A DNA stretch of 64,000 nt, taken from the NCBI GenBank assembly GCA_016788705.1, contig JAEUSQ010000015.1:115133-179132 (forward strand), in the 5' to 3' direction. Positions 26,555 through 36,604 of this stretch are shown piece by piece; positions within the stretch are counted from its first letter, which is position 1; each line of letters opens with the position of its first letter. Both the position numbers and the translations under genes were made by a program. Origin of the DNA: Bacteroidetes Order II. bacterium (GTDB lineage: Bacteria > Bacteroidota > Rhodothermia > Rhodothermales > UBA2364). The notes beneath the pieces are model-generated. The model was not told the origin of the DNA, ran no database searches, and was given only the letters and a program-made list of their open reading frames with translations.

Positions 26555-28282
26555 TCACCTACCAATGGGCGGACGTCGCTTATGCCAGTCTGTAACGGTT
26601 TGAAAAGCATGGGCGACTGCCAATGCCTGATCATCTTTATACAAACCTGAAATAAATGAAATACTTCCGGCTTCTCGTGCGGGTGCATTAGGCTCATCTT
26701 TGAGAAGATCAAAGCGGTTGGGCACACACACCGCAGGATGTCCGGTCAGGTTGGTAATTTGAAGGATTTCGCGGCCAAACGAAGGGCTTACCAAGACATC
26801 AATTTCCTGAAATAAGTCATCCATAGCCAGCATCAGTTGGGTACGAATCCGGTTTGCCTGCACATAGGCCACCGCAGGTCGTAAATGACCTACCCGAAAA
26901 ACATGTGGCCATGCATCTTTGCTTTGGCGTACCATCTTATCCACCGCATGAGACCGGGTAAGACCCTCAAAAGCAGCAGCCGACTCAACATCTATCACCA
27001 TAGTCAGGACGCCGGGCAAAAAGCCTTTTGGAACAGCAGTAGGAATAAGCGTAAATCCTAAAGACTTTAATACTTCCAGCGATTCCTGATCTGCTTTTTT
27101 ATTAGGGTAATCGGCTTCAAAGGCTTCGTTGAAATATCCGATTTTCAACGTTTTCGGATTAAGCGGCCACAAAAAAGGGGCATCGCGGGATACAACATCC
27201 CGTTTATCGCGCCCGTGTAATACCGAAAAGACCAAGGCACAGTCCTCAGCAGAGCGACACATCGGGCCTATTTTGTCCATACTCCACGTTAGGGCCATGG
27301 CCCCATACCGGCTGATCCGCCCAAAAGTAGGCCGAAAACCCGTTACCCCACTCCGTGTACTGGGCGAAATGATGGAGCCAAGCGTTTCTGTCCCAATCCC
27401 AAATCCCACCAGACCCGCTGGAACCGTGGCGCCCACCCCAGCAGAAGAGCCTGATGCGCCCAATGCCGTATTCCAAGGGCTTTTGGTTTTGCCCCCAAAC
27501 CATACATCCCCCCACGCTAATTCACCCATACTGAGTTTGGCAAGAAGTACGGCACCTGCTGTATCCAGTTTCTCGACCACCGCCGCATCATAATCCAAGA
27601 CCTGATCTTTGAATGGTACCGATCCCCAGGTCGTTTTATACCCTTTGGTTGCCAGCAAATCCTTGGCGCCCCACGGAATACCCTGCAACAAACTCCGATA
27701 CTTTTTAGCTGCAAAATCGGTATCCGCTCTTTGGGCAGCCTTCATTGCCCGCTCCTCGGTATAAGAAACCACAGCCAATAACTGAGGATCAAATTGCTTC
27801 AGGCGGCGCAGGTAAAGTTCGGTCAGTTCAACCGATGTCACCTCTCGACGGCGCAACAACCCGCTCAACTCCCGAATGCTCATAAAAGCCAAATCGGTTT
27901 CTTCGGTCGGTTTTTTTACGGCTTGGGGCAATACCGTTATACGTGTGGTATTTCGCGCGTCCAATGGCAAACGTCCCCGAACATCTGGCTGAAAAACCAA
28001 TGCTGGCGACACCTCATTGCCCAATGGAAAAGCCTGCATTTCTTGGTACTCGGCACGGGCTTCGTTCAGATCTTGTACCATCATCTCGCGTTGCTCCGGT
28101 GTAAAAGTAAGCCCGGAAAGTTTCTCGGCCTGTTCTATGACGGCGGTGGTAATAGGCGTATCGTCTAACTTGGTATTCCCATGGTGAAGGGCATATAATA
28201 CACCCGGAAACATTGTTCCGCTCAAACCAATTGCCGAAAAATATCCCATAAACCGCCGACGGGTAATAGAAGGATCGTGCAT
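26555..28282 (-). CDS. Exported amidase (amidase signature family, Tat signal)
   Basis: A 575-residue amidase. The Ser-cisSer-Lys triad region is visible: Lys in GIPWGAKDLLATKG, cis-Ser in GASGSSAGVGATVPAGL (the GGSSGG-type motif) and the nucleophile Ser in GTETLGSIISPS. The N-terminus DPSITRRRFMGYFSAIGLSG is a twin-arginine signal, so the folded enzyme is exported. I chose ATG 28282 because it places the Tat motif near the N-terminus; a TTG at 28318 would add 12 residues. There are no gatB or gatC neighbours, so it is not the tRNA amidotransferase subunit. The substrate amide is unknown. Confidence 0.88.
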   Translation of the reverse strand: MHDPSITRRRFMGYFSAIGLSGTMFPGVLYALHHGNTKLDDTPITTAVIEQAEKLSGLTFTPEQREMMVQDLNEARAEYQEMQAFPLGNEVSPALVFQPDVRGRLPLDARNTTRITVLPQAVKKPTEETDLAFMSIRELSGLLRRREVTSVELTELYLRRLKQFDPQLLAVVSYTEERAMKAAQRADTDFAAKKYRSLLQGIPWGAKDLLATKGYKTTWGSVPFKDQVLDYDAAVVEKLDTAGAVLLAKLSMGELAWGDVWFGGKTKSPWNTALGASGSSAGVGATVPAGLVGFGIGTETLGSIISPSTRSGVTGFRPTFGRISRYGAMALTWSMDKIGPMCRSAEDCALVFSVLHGRDKRDVVSRDAPFLWPLNPKTLKIGYFNEAFEADYPNKKADQESLEVLKSLGFTLIPTAVPKGFLPGVLTMVIDVESAAAFEGLTRSHAVDKMVRQSKDAWPHVFRVGHLRPAVAYVQANRIRTQLMLAMDDLFQEIDVLVSPSFGREILQITNLTGHPAVCVPNRFDLLKDEPNAPAREAGSISFISGLYKDDQALAVAHAFQTVTDWHKRRPPIGR

Positions 28283-28468
28283 ATAGCGCTGGATAAAAGG
28301 ATTTAAGAATCCAATCAAACTAAGGTGTGCTTATCTGAATTGCAAGAATCAGTCTTCACAAAAACACTACCATTCCACCACATGAATCATTTGGAGATTG
28401 GGCTTGTGTGGAATAGTTTGTACTTGTGCCCTTGCCCTATATCGCACACCTTATCAAAAAGTAATATC

Positions 28469-29518
28469 ATGAAAAAACGCATTGTAATATTTGAAGCGGA
28501 AGGCGGCTCGGATAAATGGCTGGATGGACACCGCAAAGACACCATGCCCATCGTTAATGCGCTAAAATCCAAAGGATGGGATGCCGAGGTGCTCTTTTTT
28601 CGGGACGAATGGGAAGAGGCTATCTATGGCTATGTAAAAGATTCTTTTGACGCTTATCTCAGCCGAATCAATCCCGGTAATTTGCCCAACGGAGAAAAAA
28701 TATATTTTGATACCCTACGCAAATTATCTACTGATGGTCTCATCGGGATGCCACATCCGGATGCCATGCTCAACTTCGGCGCAAAAGATGCCTTGGTGAA
28801 ATTGGCCTCGACCGACTTGGTTCCGGACGACACCCATGCTTATTACGACATTCCACATTTCAAAAAAACCTTCCCGGTAAGCCTTTCTTATGGCGAACGG
28901 GTACTTAAACAAAACCGAGGCTCAACCGGGGAAGGCATCTGGCGGGTTCAGGTAGCCGAAGAACATGCGTTCCAACCAGGTGACACCCTGCCCCTAAACA
29001 CCAAGCTCAAATGTACCGAAGCCGTTGACAACCACGTAGAATATCATACCTTGGAAGCATTTATGACATTCTGCGAAAAGTACATAGTTGGTGAAAATGG
29101 GATGCTTGTGGATATGCGCTTTATGCCACGCATTAAAGAAGGTGAAATCCGAATTTTACTCGTTGGTGATACCCCGATTTTCGTCGTACATAAGAAACCG
29201 GCTGAAGGGGGCGACGCCTTTTCTGCAACCTTATTCTCTGGCGCAAAATACACCTACGACAATCCTGAAAAATGGTCTGATTTGGTTGCGCTCTTCTTAA
29301 AGTATTTACCGGTTATCTCGGAAAAATTGGGTGGCTTCGACATCCCACTTATCTGGACTGCCGATTTTATGCTGGATTGGGATGAAAACAAACAAGACAA
29401 ATATGTTCTCGGCGAGATTAATTGCTCTTGTGTGGGCTTTACCAGTCATTTAGACCAAGGCATTCAGGAAAAAGTAGCCGACGAAGTAGTGAAGCGTGTA
29501 GAACATCGCTTTGCCTAA
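28469..29518 (+). CDS. Cj0069-family ATP-grasp-like protein
   Basis: A 349-residue cytoplasmic protein resembling the Cj0069 family, related to glutathione-synthetase-type ATP-grasp ligases. It starts KKRIVIFEAEGGSDKWLDGH; later blocks are VSLSYGERVLKQNRGSTGEG (the ATP-binding loop), GMLVDMRFMPRIKEGEIR and YVLGEINCSCVGF (metal-binding Glu/Asn). ATG 28469 is chosen although the frame is open from 28325. A clear rho-independent terminator follows. The ligated substrates are unknown. Confidence 0.78.
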   Translation: MKKRIVIFEAEGGSDKWLDGHRKDTMPIVNALKSKGWDAEVLFFRDEWEEAIYGYVKDSFDAYLSRINPGNLPNGEKIYFDTLRKLSTDGLIGMPHPDAMLNFGAKDALVKLASTDLVPDDTHAYYDIPHFKKTFPVSLSYGERVLKQNRGSTGEGIWRVQVAEEHAFQPGDTLPLNTKLKCTEAVDNHVEYHTLEAFMTFCEKYIVGENGMLVDMRFMPRIKEGEIRILLVGDTPIFVVHKKPAEGGDAFSATLFSGAKYTYDNPEKWSDLVALFLKYLPVISEKLGGFDIPLIWTADFMLDWDENKQDKYVLGEINCSCVGFTSHLDQGIQEKVADEVVKRVEHRFA

Positions 29519-29542
29519 ACCGAAAACCAACTTCTCTGTTGC

Positions 29543-29573
29543 CCGCTCATCCTTATTGATGGGCGGTTTTTTT
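29543..29573 (+). terminator. Rho-independent terminator
   Basis: CCGCTCATC and GATGGGCGG form a 9-bp stem (one G-T pair) around a 6-base loop, followed by seven T. It lies 24 bp after the Cj0069-family gene. Confidence 0.85.
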
Positions 29574-29848
29574 ATAAACTGACGAATATGGATATGAAGG
29601 ACCTGGGTTTGCTTACCACAGGACACAACTTTTAAAATAACAGAGAGGCACAATGAAATAGGCTATAGATAGCCAGATTAATCACTTCGTCTGGATAAGA
29701 ATTATTGTTAGGTTATTCGGTTGCAGCCGCTTCCTTGCCCAATCCATTGCCCACAGCATGCTGCCCCTTAAGGCATAACCTACCCTTAACCAGCAGACCA
29801 ACAGCCTATCTGATGATCCGCTGGCTGTAAAACATGGGCCACGGAGCC
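29574..29848. other. Intergenic region, nothing recognised
   Basis: About 275 bp between the terminator and the end of dapD on the other strand. A short GGCTATAGATAGCC palindrome lies near 29661. I find no convincing gene, RNA or terminator for dapD. Confidence 0.4.
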
Positions 29849-30682
29849 TTAACGAAGCGCTTCTTCAAGGGCAAGGGCTGCATCCGTTTTATCATCGCGG
29901 TATTTGACCACAATGGGAGTCGAAACCGATAATCCATGAGACACCCCAAATTCGGAGGAAATGCTACGCGCACCGGGTACCACTACTGCACCAGCCGGAA
30001 TTTCAAGCACGCCAGACTCGTTCCGCGTAATGACCCGTTCATTCACCAAATCATATACCCGACTGGAACCCGTTAGGATAACCCCTGACGCCAAGACAGC
30101 CCGCTCTCGTATCAGACACCCTTCATATACCCCACAGTTTCCTCCAATAAATACATGGTCTTCCACAATCACTGGTAGCGCTCCTGCAGGTTCTAAGACT
30201 CCTCCAATTTGCGCGGCTGCCGAGAGGTGTACTTTCTTGCCAATCTGTGCAGCAGATCCTACCAAGGCGTGAGAATCCACCATCGTGCCTTCATCTACAT
30301 ATGCCCCCACATTGATATAACTCGGTGGCATACACACAACGCCGGGTGCAACATAGGCCCCAGTGCGGATGGTGGTTCCACCAGGTACAATACGTACTTG
30401 TTGGCCTAAGGTGAATGCTTGAACCGGATAGGTGGCTTTGTCGAAGAACGGAAAACCCGGTACCGATACGTCTTCCATTTCTCCAAGGGGGAAACCTGCC
30501 AAAATACCTTGTTTAACCCATGTATTTACGTGCCAATTTCCTGCCCTATCCCGTTCGGCGGCGCGAATGGTACCAGTTTCTAAAGCCGTCCGAAAGATTC
30601 TAAAATCAGCAAGACGCTCTGCTTTGGGTCGGTTCACGTCCCGTATTTGTACTACAAGTGCCTGATAATCTAATGCTGTCAT
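29849..30682 (-). CDS. dapD: Tetrahydrodipicolinate N-succinyltransferase
   Basis: Adds succinyl from succinyl-CoA to tetrahydrodipicolinate in the succinylase branch of lysine/diaminopimelate synthesis. The 277-residue protein has the N-terminal helical part and then a left-handed beta-helix of hexapeptide repeats: NVGAYVDEGTMVDSHALVGS, IGKKVHLSAAAQIGG and VFIGGNCGVYEGCLI. These are the family landmarks. I chose ATG 30682 (MTALDYQAL). Together with dapF at the left edge it supports lysine synthesis through DapD. It diverges from an aminotransferase gene. Confidence 0.93.
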   Translation of the reverse strand: MTALDYQALVVQIRDVNRPKAERLADFRIFRTALETGTIRAAERDRAGNWHVNTWVKQGILAGFPLGEMEDVSVPGFPFFDKATYPVQAFTLGQQVRIVPGGTTIRTGAYVAPGVVCMPPSYINVGAYVDEGTMVDSHALVGSAAQIGKKVHLSAAAQIGGVLEPAGALPVIVEDHVFIGGNCGVYEGCLIRERAVLASGVILTGSSRVYDLVNERVITRNESGVLEIPAGAVVVPGARSISSEFGVSHGLSVSTPIVVKYRDDKTDAALALEEALR

Positions 30683-30845
30683 GTCTAAGTGTATTTTAAG
30701 TGATCTGAAGGATAAACATTCATGATACGGAGGCACAAAGCTTGTACTAAACAGATTATGGTGAAAAACGACCCACAACACCCCCATAAAAAACGCAATA
30801 TTTTTAGGGTCAATCAAAGCCGCCCGTTTACATGATTCCCCAAAT

Positions 30846-30856
30846 TTTGTACTTTG
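30846..30856 (+). promoter_or_regulatory. Candidate promoter motif TTTGTACTTTG
   Basis: Same 11-mer as before the DUF3857 gene, here 48 bp before the aminotransferase ATG in the divergent dapD/aminotransferase interval. It approximates the Bacteroidota -7 element. Confidence 0.35.
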
Positions 30857-30904
30857 ACTGCAAATTTATCAGAAACTCTCTCACATTATTATCCGATTTA
30901 CAAT

Positions 30905-32176
30905 ATGAGTCAGCATTCACCCGTGCAAACACACCTCTCGCCCGTCACTACAAAAATCTCGCAATTGGTAGTTACCCACGGTTCCGGATCGTGGGTTTAT
31001 ACCGAAAACGGGGACAAATACTTAGACTTCACTTCAGGCATTGGCGTAACCAATACCGGGCATAGCCATCCAAAAGTAGTAGCCGCCATTCAAGAACAAG
31101 CAGCTAAGATGTTACATGGACAAGTGAACGTCTTCTATACCCGTGTATTGATTGATCTGGCAGAGGAATTGCGGACCATTGTACCAGCACACATAAACTC
31201 GTTTTTCTTTGCCAACTCCGGCGCCGAAGCCACCGAAGCAGCCGTCAAATTGGCCAAGCAGGTGACCAAGCGGCCCAATATCATTGTTTTTCAAGGTAGC
31301 TTTCATGGACGCACCCACCTGACAATGGGCATGACAACCTCTAAGACCATCTATCGGATTGGATACCAGCCACTACCAGCAGGTATTTTTGTTGCACCTT
31401 TTCCTCATGCGCTTCGGTATGGCTGGGACGAAGAAACCACCATCCAATATTGTATTAAAGAATTAAAGCATTTATTGAAGAGCCAAACAGCTCCTGAGGA
31501 AACCGCTGCCATCATTTTGGAACCAGAGCAAGGTGAAGGAGGCTATGTGCCTACTCCTCCGGCTTTTATGAAGGCCCTGCGCGAAATTTGCGATGAACAC
31601 GGCATTCTATTGGTAATGGACGAGGTACAAACGGGCTTTGGGCGTACCGGAAAATGGTTTGCTCAAGACCACTATAATGTAAAGCCTGATGTCATGATTA
31701 TGGCCAAAGGCATTGCAAGTGGGGTTCCCATGTCGTGTATTGCAGCTTCTTCCGAGATGATGGCCAAATGGATTCCCGGAAGTCACGGCGGAACCTATGG
31801 TGGAAATCCACTGGCTGCTGCATCGGCCATTGCAACTATCCGGGCGATGCGCGACGAAAACATGATCGAAAATGCCGCCGAAAGAGGCGCACAACTTACC
31901 GCAGGGCTAAAGGCTCTTCAGGCCACCTTTCCGCGCATTGCCGAAGTACGTGGATTTGGACTGATGGTGGGTATGGAGTTTAGAGACGAAAACGGTACAC
32001 CAGATGCCGCAACCGTTACCGCACTCCAAAAAGGCTGTTTGGAAAAGAAATTGCTCTTGCTTTCTTGTGGCACTTATGGGAATGTCATTCGGTTTATCCC
32101 GCCCCTTATAGTTACAGAAGAAGAAATTAAAAACGGTTTAGAGATTATTTATGACGTCTTATCGCAAATATCTTAA
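30905..32176 (+). CDS. Class III aminotransferase (4-aminobutyrate/ornithine type)
   Basis: A 423-residue PLP enzyme of the GabT/ArgD class. YLDFTSGIGVTNTGHSHPKV, FFANSGAEATEAAVKLAK (phosphate-binding loop), FHGRTHLTMGMTTSK, LLVMDEVQTGFGRTGKWFA and MIMAKGIASGVPMS (PLP Lys) are all intact. The sequence is closer to 4-aminobutyrate aminotransferases than to ArgD by pattern, but the substrate amine is inferred. ATG 30905 (MSQHSPVQTHLSP) is chosen. A perfect hairpin terminator follows at 32312. Confidence 0.88.
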   Translation: MSQHSPVQTHLSPVTTKISQLVVTHGSGSWVYTENGDKYLDFTSGIGVTNTGHSHPKVVAAIQEQAAKMLHGQVNVFYTRVLIDLAEELRTIVPAHINSFFFANSGAEATEAAVKLAKQVTKRPNIIVFQGSFHGRTHLTMGMTTSKTIYRIGYQPLPAGIFVAPFPHALRYGWDEETTIQYCIKELKHLLKSQTAPEETAAIILEPEQGEGGYVPTPPAFMKALREICDEHGILLVMDEVQTGFGRTGKWFAQDHYNVKPDVMIMAKGIASGVPMSCIAASSEMMAKWIPGSHGGTYGGNPLAAASAIATIRAMRDENMIENAAERGAQLTAGLKALQATFPRIAEVRGFGLMVGMEFRDENGTPDAATVTALQKGCLEKKLLLLSCGTYGNVIRFIPPLIVTEEEIKNGLEIIYDVLSQIS

Positions 32177-32311
32177 TCAAATTATTCATTTATTCACCAA
32201 AAGAATTATTAAAGTAGCCAAAAGTTCTATTCGATAAACCAACAAACATTGTAATCTTACATGACATCTCTTTTTAGTCTTCAATGCTTATCTCAGGCAT
32301 AATGGTGGGAC

Positions 32312-32350
32312 GCGGATGGGTTTTGCGGAAGGCCCATCCGCTCTTTTTTT
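32312..32350 (+). terminator. Rho-independent terminator
   Basis: GCGGATGGG and CCCATCCGC make a perfect 9-bp stem around a 12-base loop, followed by a run of seven T. It lies about 135 bp after the aminotransferase stop. The rest of the 350-bp interval to the next gene shows nothing recognisable. Confidence 0.85.
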
Positions 32351-32524
32351 CACACCCATTCATAACAAAGCAGCATGGTCTGAAAAAATATTTACACATT
32401 CGTAACCTTTCCCCACTTCAATCCGTTTTGATTCCGAAACCTTTAAACCCCTATTGCAACCCTTTCCATTAGAGCGCCCACCCTCGGTCTGACTGGAATA
32501 CAACCTCACTTAGGAGTAATTTCC

Positions 32525-34855
32525 ATGTACCCCAATCCTCTCTGGGCCACCCGTTTCCGGGTCGCGCCGCTGTCTTTTGTATTGCTTTTATTGCCGGCTT
32601 TGCTGTTCGCAACCCCTCGAATCCAGCAAAAATCAACCGATCCCAACAAGGCGCTCAACTTAAAATCCACGCCCTCTCCCATAAAAGTAGATGGTGAACT
32701 AAAGGCTGATGAATGGGCAACTGGTGCTTTGGTCAAAGATTTTACAGAATTCCAACCCAACGAAGGCTCTGCACCAGGCATTAAAGCAGAAGCATGGATT
32801 ACATACGACGCAATGTATCTTTATGTTGGTTATCGGGTCACAGACGAGCCTTCTGCGTTAAGGTCCACGAATGGAAAACGGGACGAGGTTTGGTCGGATG
32901 ACTGGGTCGCTATTGCTTTAGATACTTATCGGAACAATAGCTATTTTTTACTCTTAGGCGCAAATCCATTAGGGATTCAGGTAGATTCAAGAGGAAATGG
33001 CAACAATGACGATAGTAGCTACAACCTGATTTATACTTCGGCAGGCCGCAAAACAGAAACGGGGTACGAAGTAGAGATGGCCATTCCATTTTCCAGCCTA
33101 AGTTTCCCGAACAAAGAAGTACAGTCTTGGGGAGTAAACTTTCTGGTTAATCACCCACGAGCCAGCCGTCACATGTACGCATGGCCAGCACTTACACAAA
33201 ACAATGCTTGTACCATGTGTCAATTTGGTACACTCGAAAACATCAAAGGTGTCAAGAGCGGGTCTATGCACTACCAAATATTGCCTGCACTCGTTGGCTC
33301 AAATGAAGCCAGTCGCGAAGACAGCACCAACCCCGGCTCGCCTTTTACCAAAGAAAAACTTGGTTTGAAGAACATGGAACCTTCTTTGAACCTGAAATTA
33401 GATTTCAATTCAAACACCTCTGCCGAGATGTCGTTTAATCCAGACTTCAGCCAGATTGAGTCCGATGCCGACCAAATCAGTGTTAATTCTACACTTGCTT
33501 TGTTTTACCCCGAACGCCGACCTTTCTTCCAAGAAGGTGCAGACCTCTTTGATCAGGAAAGTGGGTTTAATTTTGGCGAACCTTTCCAGACCGTTTATAC
33601 ACGCTCGATGAATGCTCCTTTGGTTGCAGCCAAGTTCATTTCGCGGCAAGGCCAAAGTAGTTTTGGATACATTGGAGCGATGGATGAGCATTCACCGATT
33701 ATCATCCCCTTATCAGAATCCAGTGAGGTTTTGGAAAACGGAAGAAGCATAAGCAATATTCTCCGGTTTAAACAAGCCATGAAAGGTGGAAATTATATAG
33801 CAGCGTTGTTAACTGACCGTCGGATGCCTGAAGGCGGTAGTGGCTCTGTGGTGGCATTAGATGGGAAAATCAATTTTTCCCCAAAATATTATTTTACCTA
33901 CCAACTAAATGGCAGCAGAACCGAAGAACTGAATAACCCTACCCTGAACAACGAATATGGGCTTTCTGGCACCTTCGACCAAGGCCGTCACACGGTTGCC
34001 CTTGATGGAGAAACGTTTACAGGGCATTCGGGCAAAATTGGCTTTATTCGTCAATCGCGGGAGTGGAATTTTTATTTTGGCTACGATGCCGTTAGTCCTA
34101 CATTCCGCGCAGACAATGGATTTGTAAGCCAAAACAACTTCCGGCAAGCCAATATCTGGCAGGGATATTCATTCTACTTCAAAGATCGGTTTGTCACCCA
34201 AGTTCGCCCAGCAGCATACACAGGACGGATCTGGTCTTTTGACAACAAAGTGCGAGACACCTTTTTGGGCTTTAACATGAATATTCAAATGAAAGGCCAG
34301 TCATATGTGGGATTTAATACCAATGTTATCAGCGAAGAAGTGTTTCATGGGGTTCAGTTTAAAGACTTACGCCGGATAAACATGTGGGGCGGTAGTAACT
34401 TTAGTAAAAACTTTGGTTTCGATATTGGATTTAATTATGGTAACAGCATCCGCAGAACCGATACGCCAGAGCCAGGACGACAGTTTAGCGGATGGGGTGG
34501 CTTTTATTTACGACCCTTCAGCGGCTTTGAAATCAGTCCCAATATTTCATACGCCATGATGAAGCACCGTACTACTGGCGAAGAATTTTATCGTGGTTTT
34601 GTGAGTCGTACAACCCTAACTTATCAAGCAAGCCGTGCATTTAATATCCGGTTGGTTGGCCAGGTCAATTCTTTCTCGGAAGGGTTTAGCCTACAGCCTT
34701 TGTTAACGTATCAGGTAAATCCGTTAACGGTATTTTACGTGGGAGCGAACCTCAATGGCGCTGATGCCGACAATGCCACATACCCGCAAAACCCCGGACT
34801 GTACACAACCGACCGATCTATTTTCTTTAAATTTCAGTATATGTTCCGACGGTAA
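32525..34855 (+). CDS. DUF5916 outer-membrane protein with CBM9-like domain
   Basis: A 776-residue exported protein. The signal peptide ends near LLFATP. An N-terminal sugar-binding-like (CBM9 type) domain follows, IKVDGELKADEWATG to about residue 230, containing the Cys pair NNACTMCQFG. The rest matches DUF5916: SAEMSFNPDFSQIESDADQI, LFYPERRPFFQEGADLF and a long series of alternating amphipathic strands ending in the aromatic FKFQYMFRR, typical of an outer-membrane barrel. A good Shine-Dalgarno-like AGGAG lies 9 bases before the ATG. Its role is unknown; the family is common in Bacteroidota. Confidence 0.82.
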   Translation: MYPNPLWATRFRVAPLSFVLLLLPALLFATPRIQQKSTDPNKALNLKSTPSPIKVDGELKADEWATGALVKDFTEFQPNEGSAPGIKAEAWITYDAMYLYVGYRVTDEPSALRSTNGKRDEVWSDDWVAIALDTYRNNSYFLLLGANPLGIQVDSRGNGNNDDSSYNLIYTSAGRKTETGYEVEMAIPFSSLSFPNKEVQSWGVNFLVNHPRASRHMYAWPALTQNNACTMCQFGTLENIKGVKSGSMHYQILPALVGSNEASREDSTNPGSPFTKEKLGLKNMEPSLNLKLDFNSNTSAEMSFNPDFSQIESDADQISVNSTLALFYPERRPFFQEGADLFDQESGFNFGEPFQTVYTRSMNAPLVAAKFISRQGQSSFGYIGAMDEHSPIIIPLSESSEVLENGRSISNILRFKQAMKGGNYIAALLTDRRMPEGGSGSVVALDGKINFSPKYYFTYQLNGSRTEELNNPTLNNEYGLSGTFDQGRHTVALDGETFTGHSGKIGFIRQSREWNFYFGYDAVSPTFRADNGFVSQNNFRQANIWQGYSFYFKDRFVTQVRPAAYTGRIWSFDNKVRDTFLGFNMNIQMKGQSYVGFNTNVISEEVFHGVQFKDLRRINMWGGSNFSKNFGFDIGFNYGNSIRRTDTPEPGRQFSGWGGFYLRPFSGFEISPNISYAMMKHRTTGEEFYRGFVSRTTLTYQASRAFNIRLVGQVNSFSEGFSLQPLLTYQVNPLTVFYVGANLNGADADNATYPQNPGLYTTDRSIFFKFQYMFRR

Positions 34856-34878
34856 GCCAACCACGCTACCGAAAAGCA

Positions 34879-34907
34879 AAGCCTTTCCACCAATGGAGAG
34901 GCTTTTT
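34879..34907 (+). terminator. Rho-independent terminator
   Basis: AAGCCTTTCC and GGAGAGGCTT form a 10-bp stem with one mismatch-type pair, 6-base loop, then TTT. It lies 23 bp after the DUF5916 gene, before a convergent gene. Confidence 0.7.
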
Positions 34908-35032
34908 GCCATTTTGAAACCACCCTTTTCGACTCGAAAAAATGGAGATTTTTTGTTTTGCAATTCGAACCTTTCCCACTTATGCATCCAATGCAACTTT
35001 AGAACGAGAAAAGAGCGGTTCGATTATGATCT

Positions 35033-36589
35033 TTACAAACCCAGTTTCAGACCGATATGTAGCCGCCCATTTGCAGGGCCTTCCTCCGGATTGGCGGCAT
35101 AAGAAACCTGCATTAAGCCCAGTGGTGTACTGTATTGTAGGCCTACACCATAACCCATCCGTACCAAACGATTGGCCGTATTTCCTACAGATTTTGGGGT
35201 TTGTAACATGCCCCCATCAAAAAAAACAAACGCATATGATGCAGCATCCAATTGATACCGATATTCTGTAAAACAACGCCCACCAGCATTTCCCTTAAAC
35301 TGTTCCTCATTATAACCACGCAGGGAGGTTGCTCCACCAAACCTGAACAAATCGGCATCATCCCAAAAAGGGCTAAAGAGTGCCCTAAAGTCGCCCCCCA
35401 AGACCCATACCTGACGCCTAAAGGTGGGCACAAAGATCCGTAATACCACCGAAAGCCGCTGCTGATTGACAGACTCACGTGCTCCGTCGAGCCGTTGCAC
35501 GTCTTTTTTACCTTGCTGTAACACCGAAACCACTTGAGCGCCCTTTCGTGGATTTACGCGACTGTCAGCCATCTCATAACCCACCCCGATCCCTACAAAC
35601 CACGCATCGGAACGTGCCAATCCGTCTTTATTCCCTTTTACCCCCGGACGAATCGAGCGCCGATCCACCGATGCAAAAAACTCCAGACGGTTTGCCTGCA
35701 CATACCCTGTCTCTAATTCAAATCCTGATTGGTTAAACGTTGAATCTCGCTGTTGTCCTGTCCATTTCCCTCGGAACCGGATAGGCAAACCCATCACAAA
35801 AGGCCATCTGGCAGCTATTTCGGCCTGATTCGACTGTCCGGGCATCCGATTGATTTGGGCTTGTAATTCTTCGCCACGCCCCATTACACTCCGAAGCAAA
35901 AGGGTTCCGTTTCCTACCACACCTGCTTTTTGCGCCTGAGACTTTGGAAGATAGCCCAACGCAAGGTCGAAACTCCCTGGTGGACGGTCTTGCGCCTTCA
36001 CCACTACTTGCGCATCCAAGTTGGGATCAATTTTAACCTCAACCGATGCCACCTGTTCAAAAACGCCCATCTCTTGCAACCGAGTACGCGCAGTTTCGGG
36101 GTCAAATTGCGTCATCCATTGGGTGGATTTCAGCCCCAGCACCGCACGTATATATTCCGATTTGATGCGAGTAGGATTTGTTAAGACCAAGCCAGAGAAC
36201 TTCACGGGCGGCCCTTTCTCTACTCGTATCACCAGATGCCAACCCGCCTGCTCCTGTGAATCAACCAAAGCATCTTCTATATATACACGAGTTAATAAAA
36301 AACCTTGCCCTATAAATTGATTCAAAATGCGCTCCAAATCTTCTTGAAGGGCTTTATACGTTATCTTTTGCAATGCCCGTACCGCCATTTGTTCACGTAT
36401 GAACCTTTCCTCAATATCGGTAAGTCCCAGAAATTTAACTGATTTTATAACCATAGTAGATTCAATGGACCTATCCGTTTGCGCACTTAACCAAGGGATC
36501 GCACCAAACAATAGTATAAAAAGACAAGCCCAATGAAAAAACAATCCTTTTTTTAAGCCCCGTAACGCATTATTTTTAATAATTCTCAT
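35033..36589 (-). CDS. BamA/TamA-like outer-membrane protein with POTRA domains
   Basis: A 518-residue Omp85-family protein. A signal peptide (to WLSAQ) is followed by about two POTRA domains: VIKSVKFLGLTDIEERFIRE and the stretch PPVKFSGLVLTNPTRIKSEY. From about residue 205 the sequence is beta-barrel. The conserved loop-6 motif is present as LRGYNEEQF. The C-terminus LHIGLKLGL gives the barrel-closing strand, ending in Leu. It is shorter than BamA, so a TamA-like or accessory Omp85 role is more likely (inference). Its start lies only 15 bp from the start of the divergent gene. Confidence 0.83.
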   Translation of the reverse strand: MRIIKNNALRGLKKGLFFHWACLFILLFGAIPWLSAQTDRSIESTMVIKSVKFLGLTDIEERFIREQMAVRALQKITYKALQEDLERILNQFIGQGFLLTRVYIEDALVDSQEQAGWHLVIRVEKGPPVKFSGLVLTNPTRIKSEYIRAVLGLKSTQWMTQFDPETARTRLQEMGVFEQVASVEVKIDPNLDAQVVVKAQDRPPGSFDLALGYLPKSQAQKAGVVGNGTLLLRSVMGRGEELQAQINRMPGQSNQAEIAARWPFVMGLPIRFRGKWTGQQRDSTFNQSGFELETGYVQANRLEFFASVDRRSIRPGVKGNKDGLARSDAWFVGIGVGYEMADSRVNPRKGAQVVSVLQQGKKDVQRLDGARESVNQQRLSVVLRIFVPTFRRQVWVLGGDFRALFSPFWDDADLFRFGGATSLRGYNEEQFKGNAGGRCFTEYRYQLDAASYAFVFFDGGMLQTPKSVGNTANRLVRMGYGVGLQYSTPLGLMQVSYAANPEEGPANGRLHIGLKLGL

Positions 36590-36604
36590 CTATTCCGTTT
36601 TGTA

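Noticed and set aside
26555..28282. GatA subunit of the tRNA amidotransferase
   Set aside because: It has a Tat signal, an extended N-terminus and no gatB or gatC neighbours; it is better called an exported amidase.
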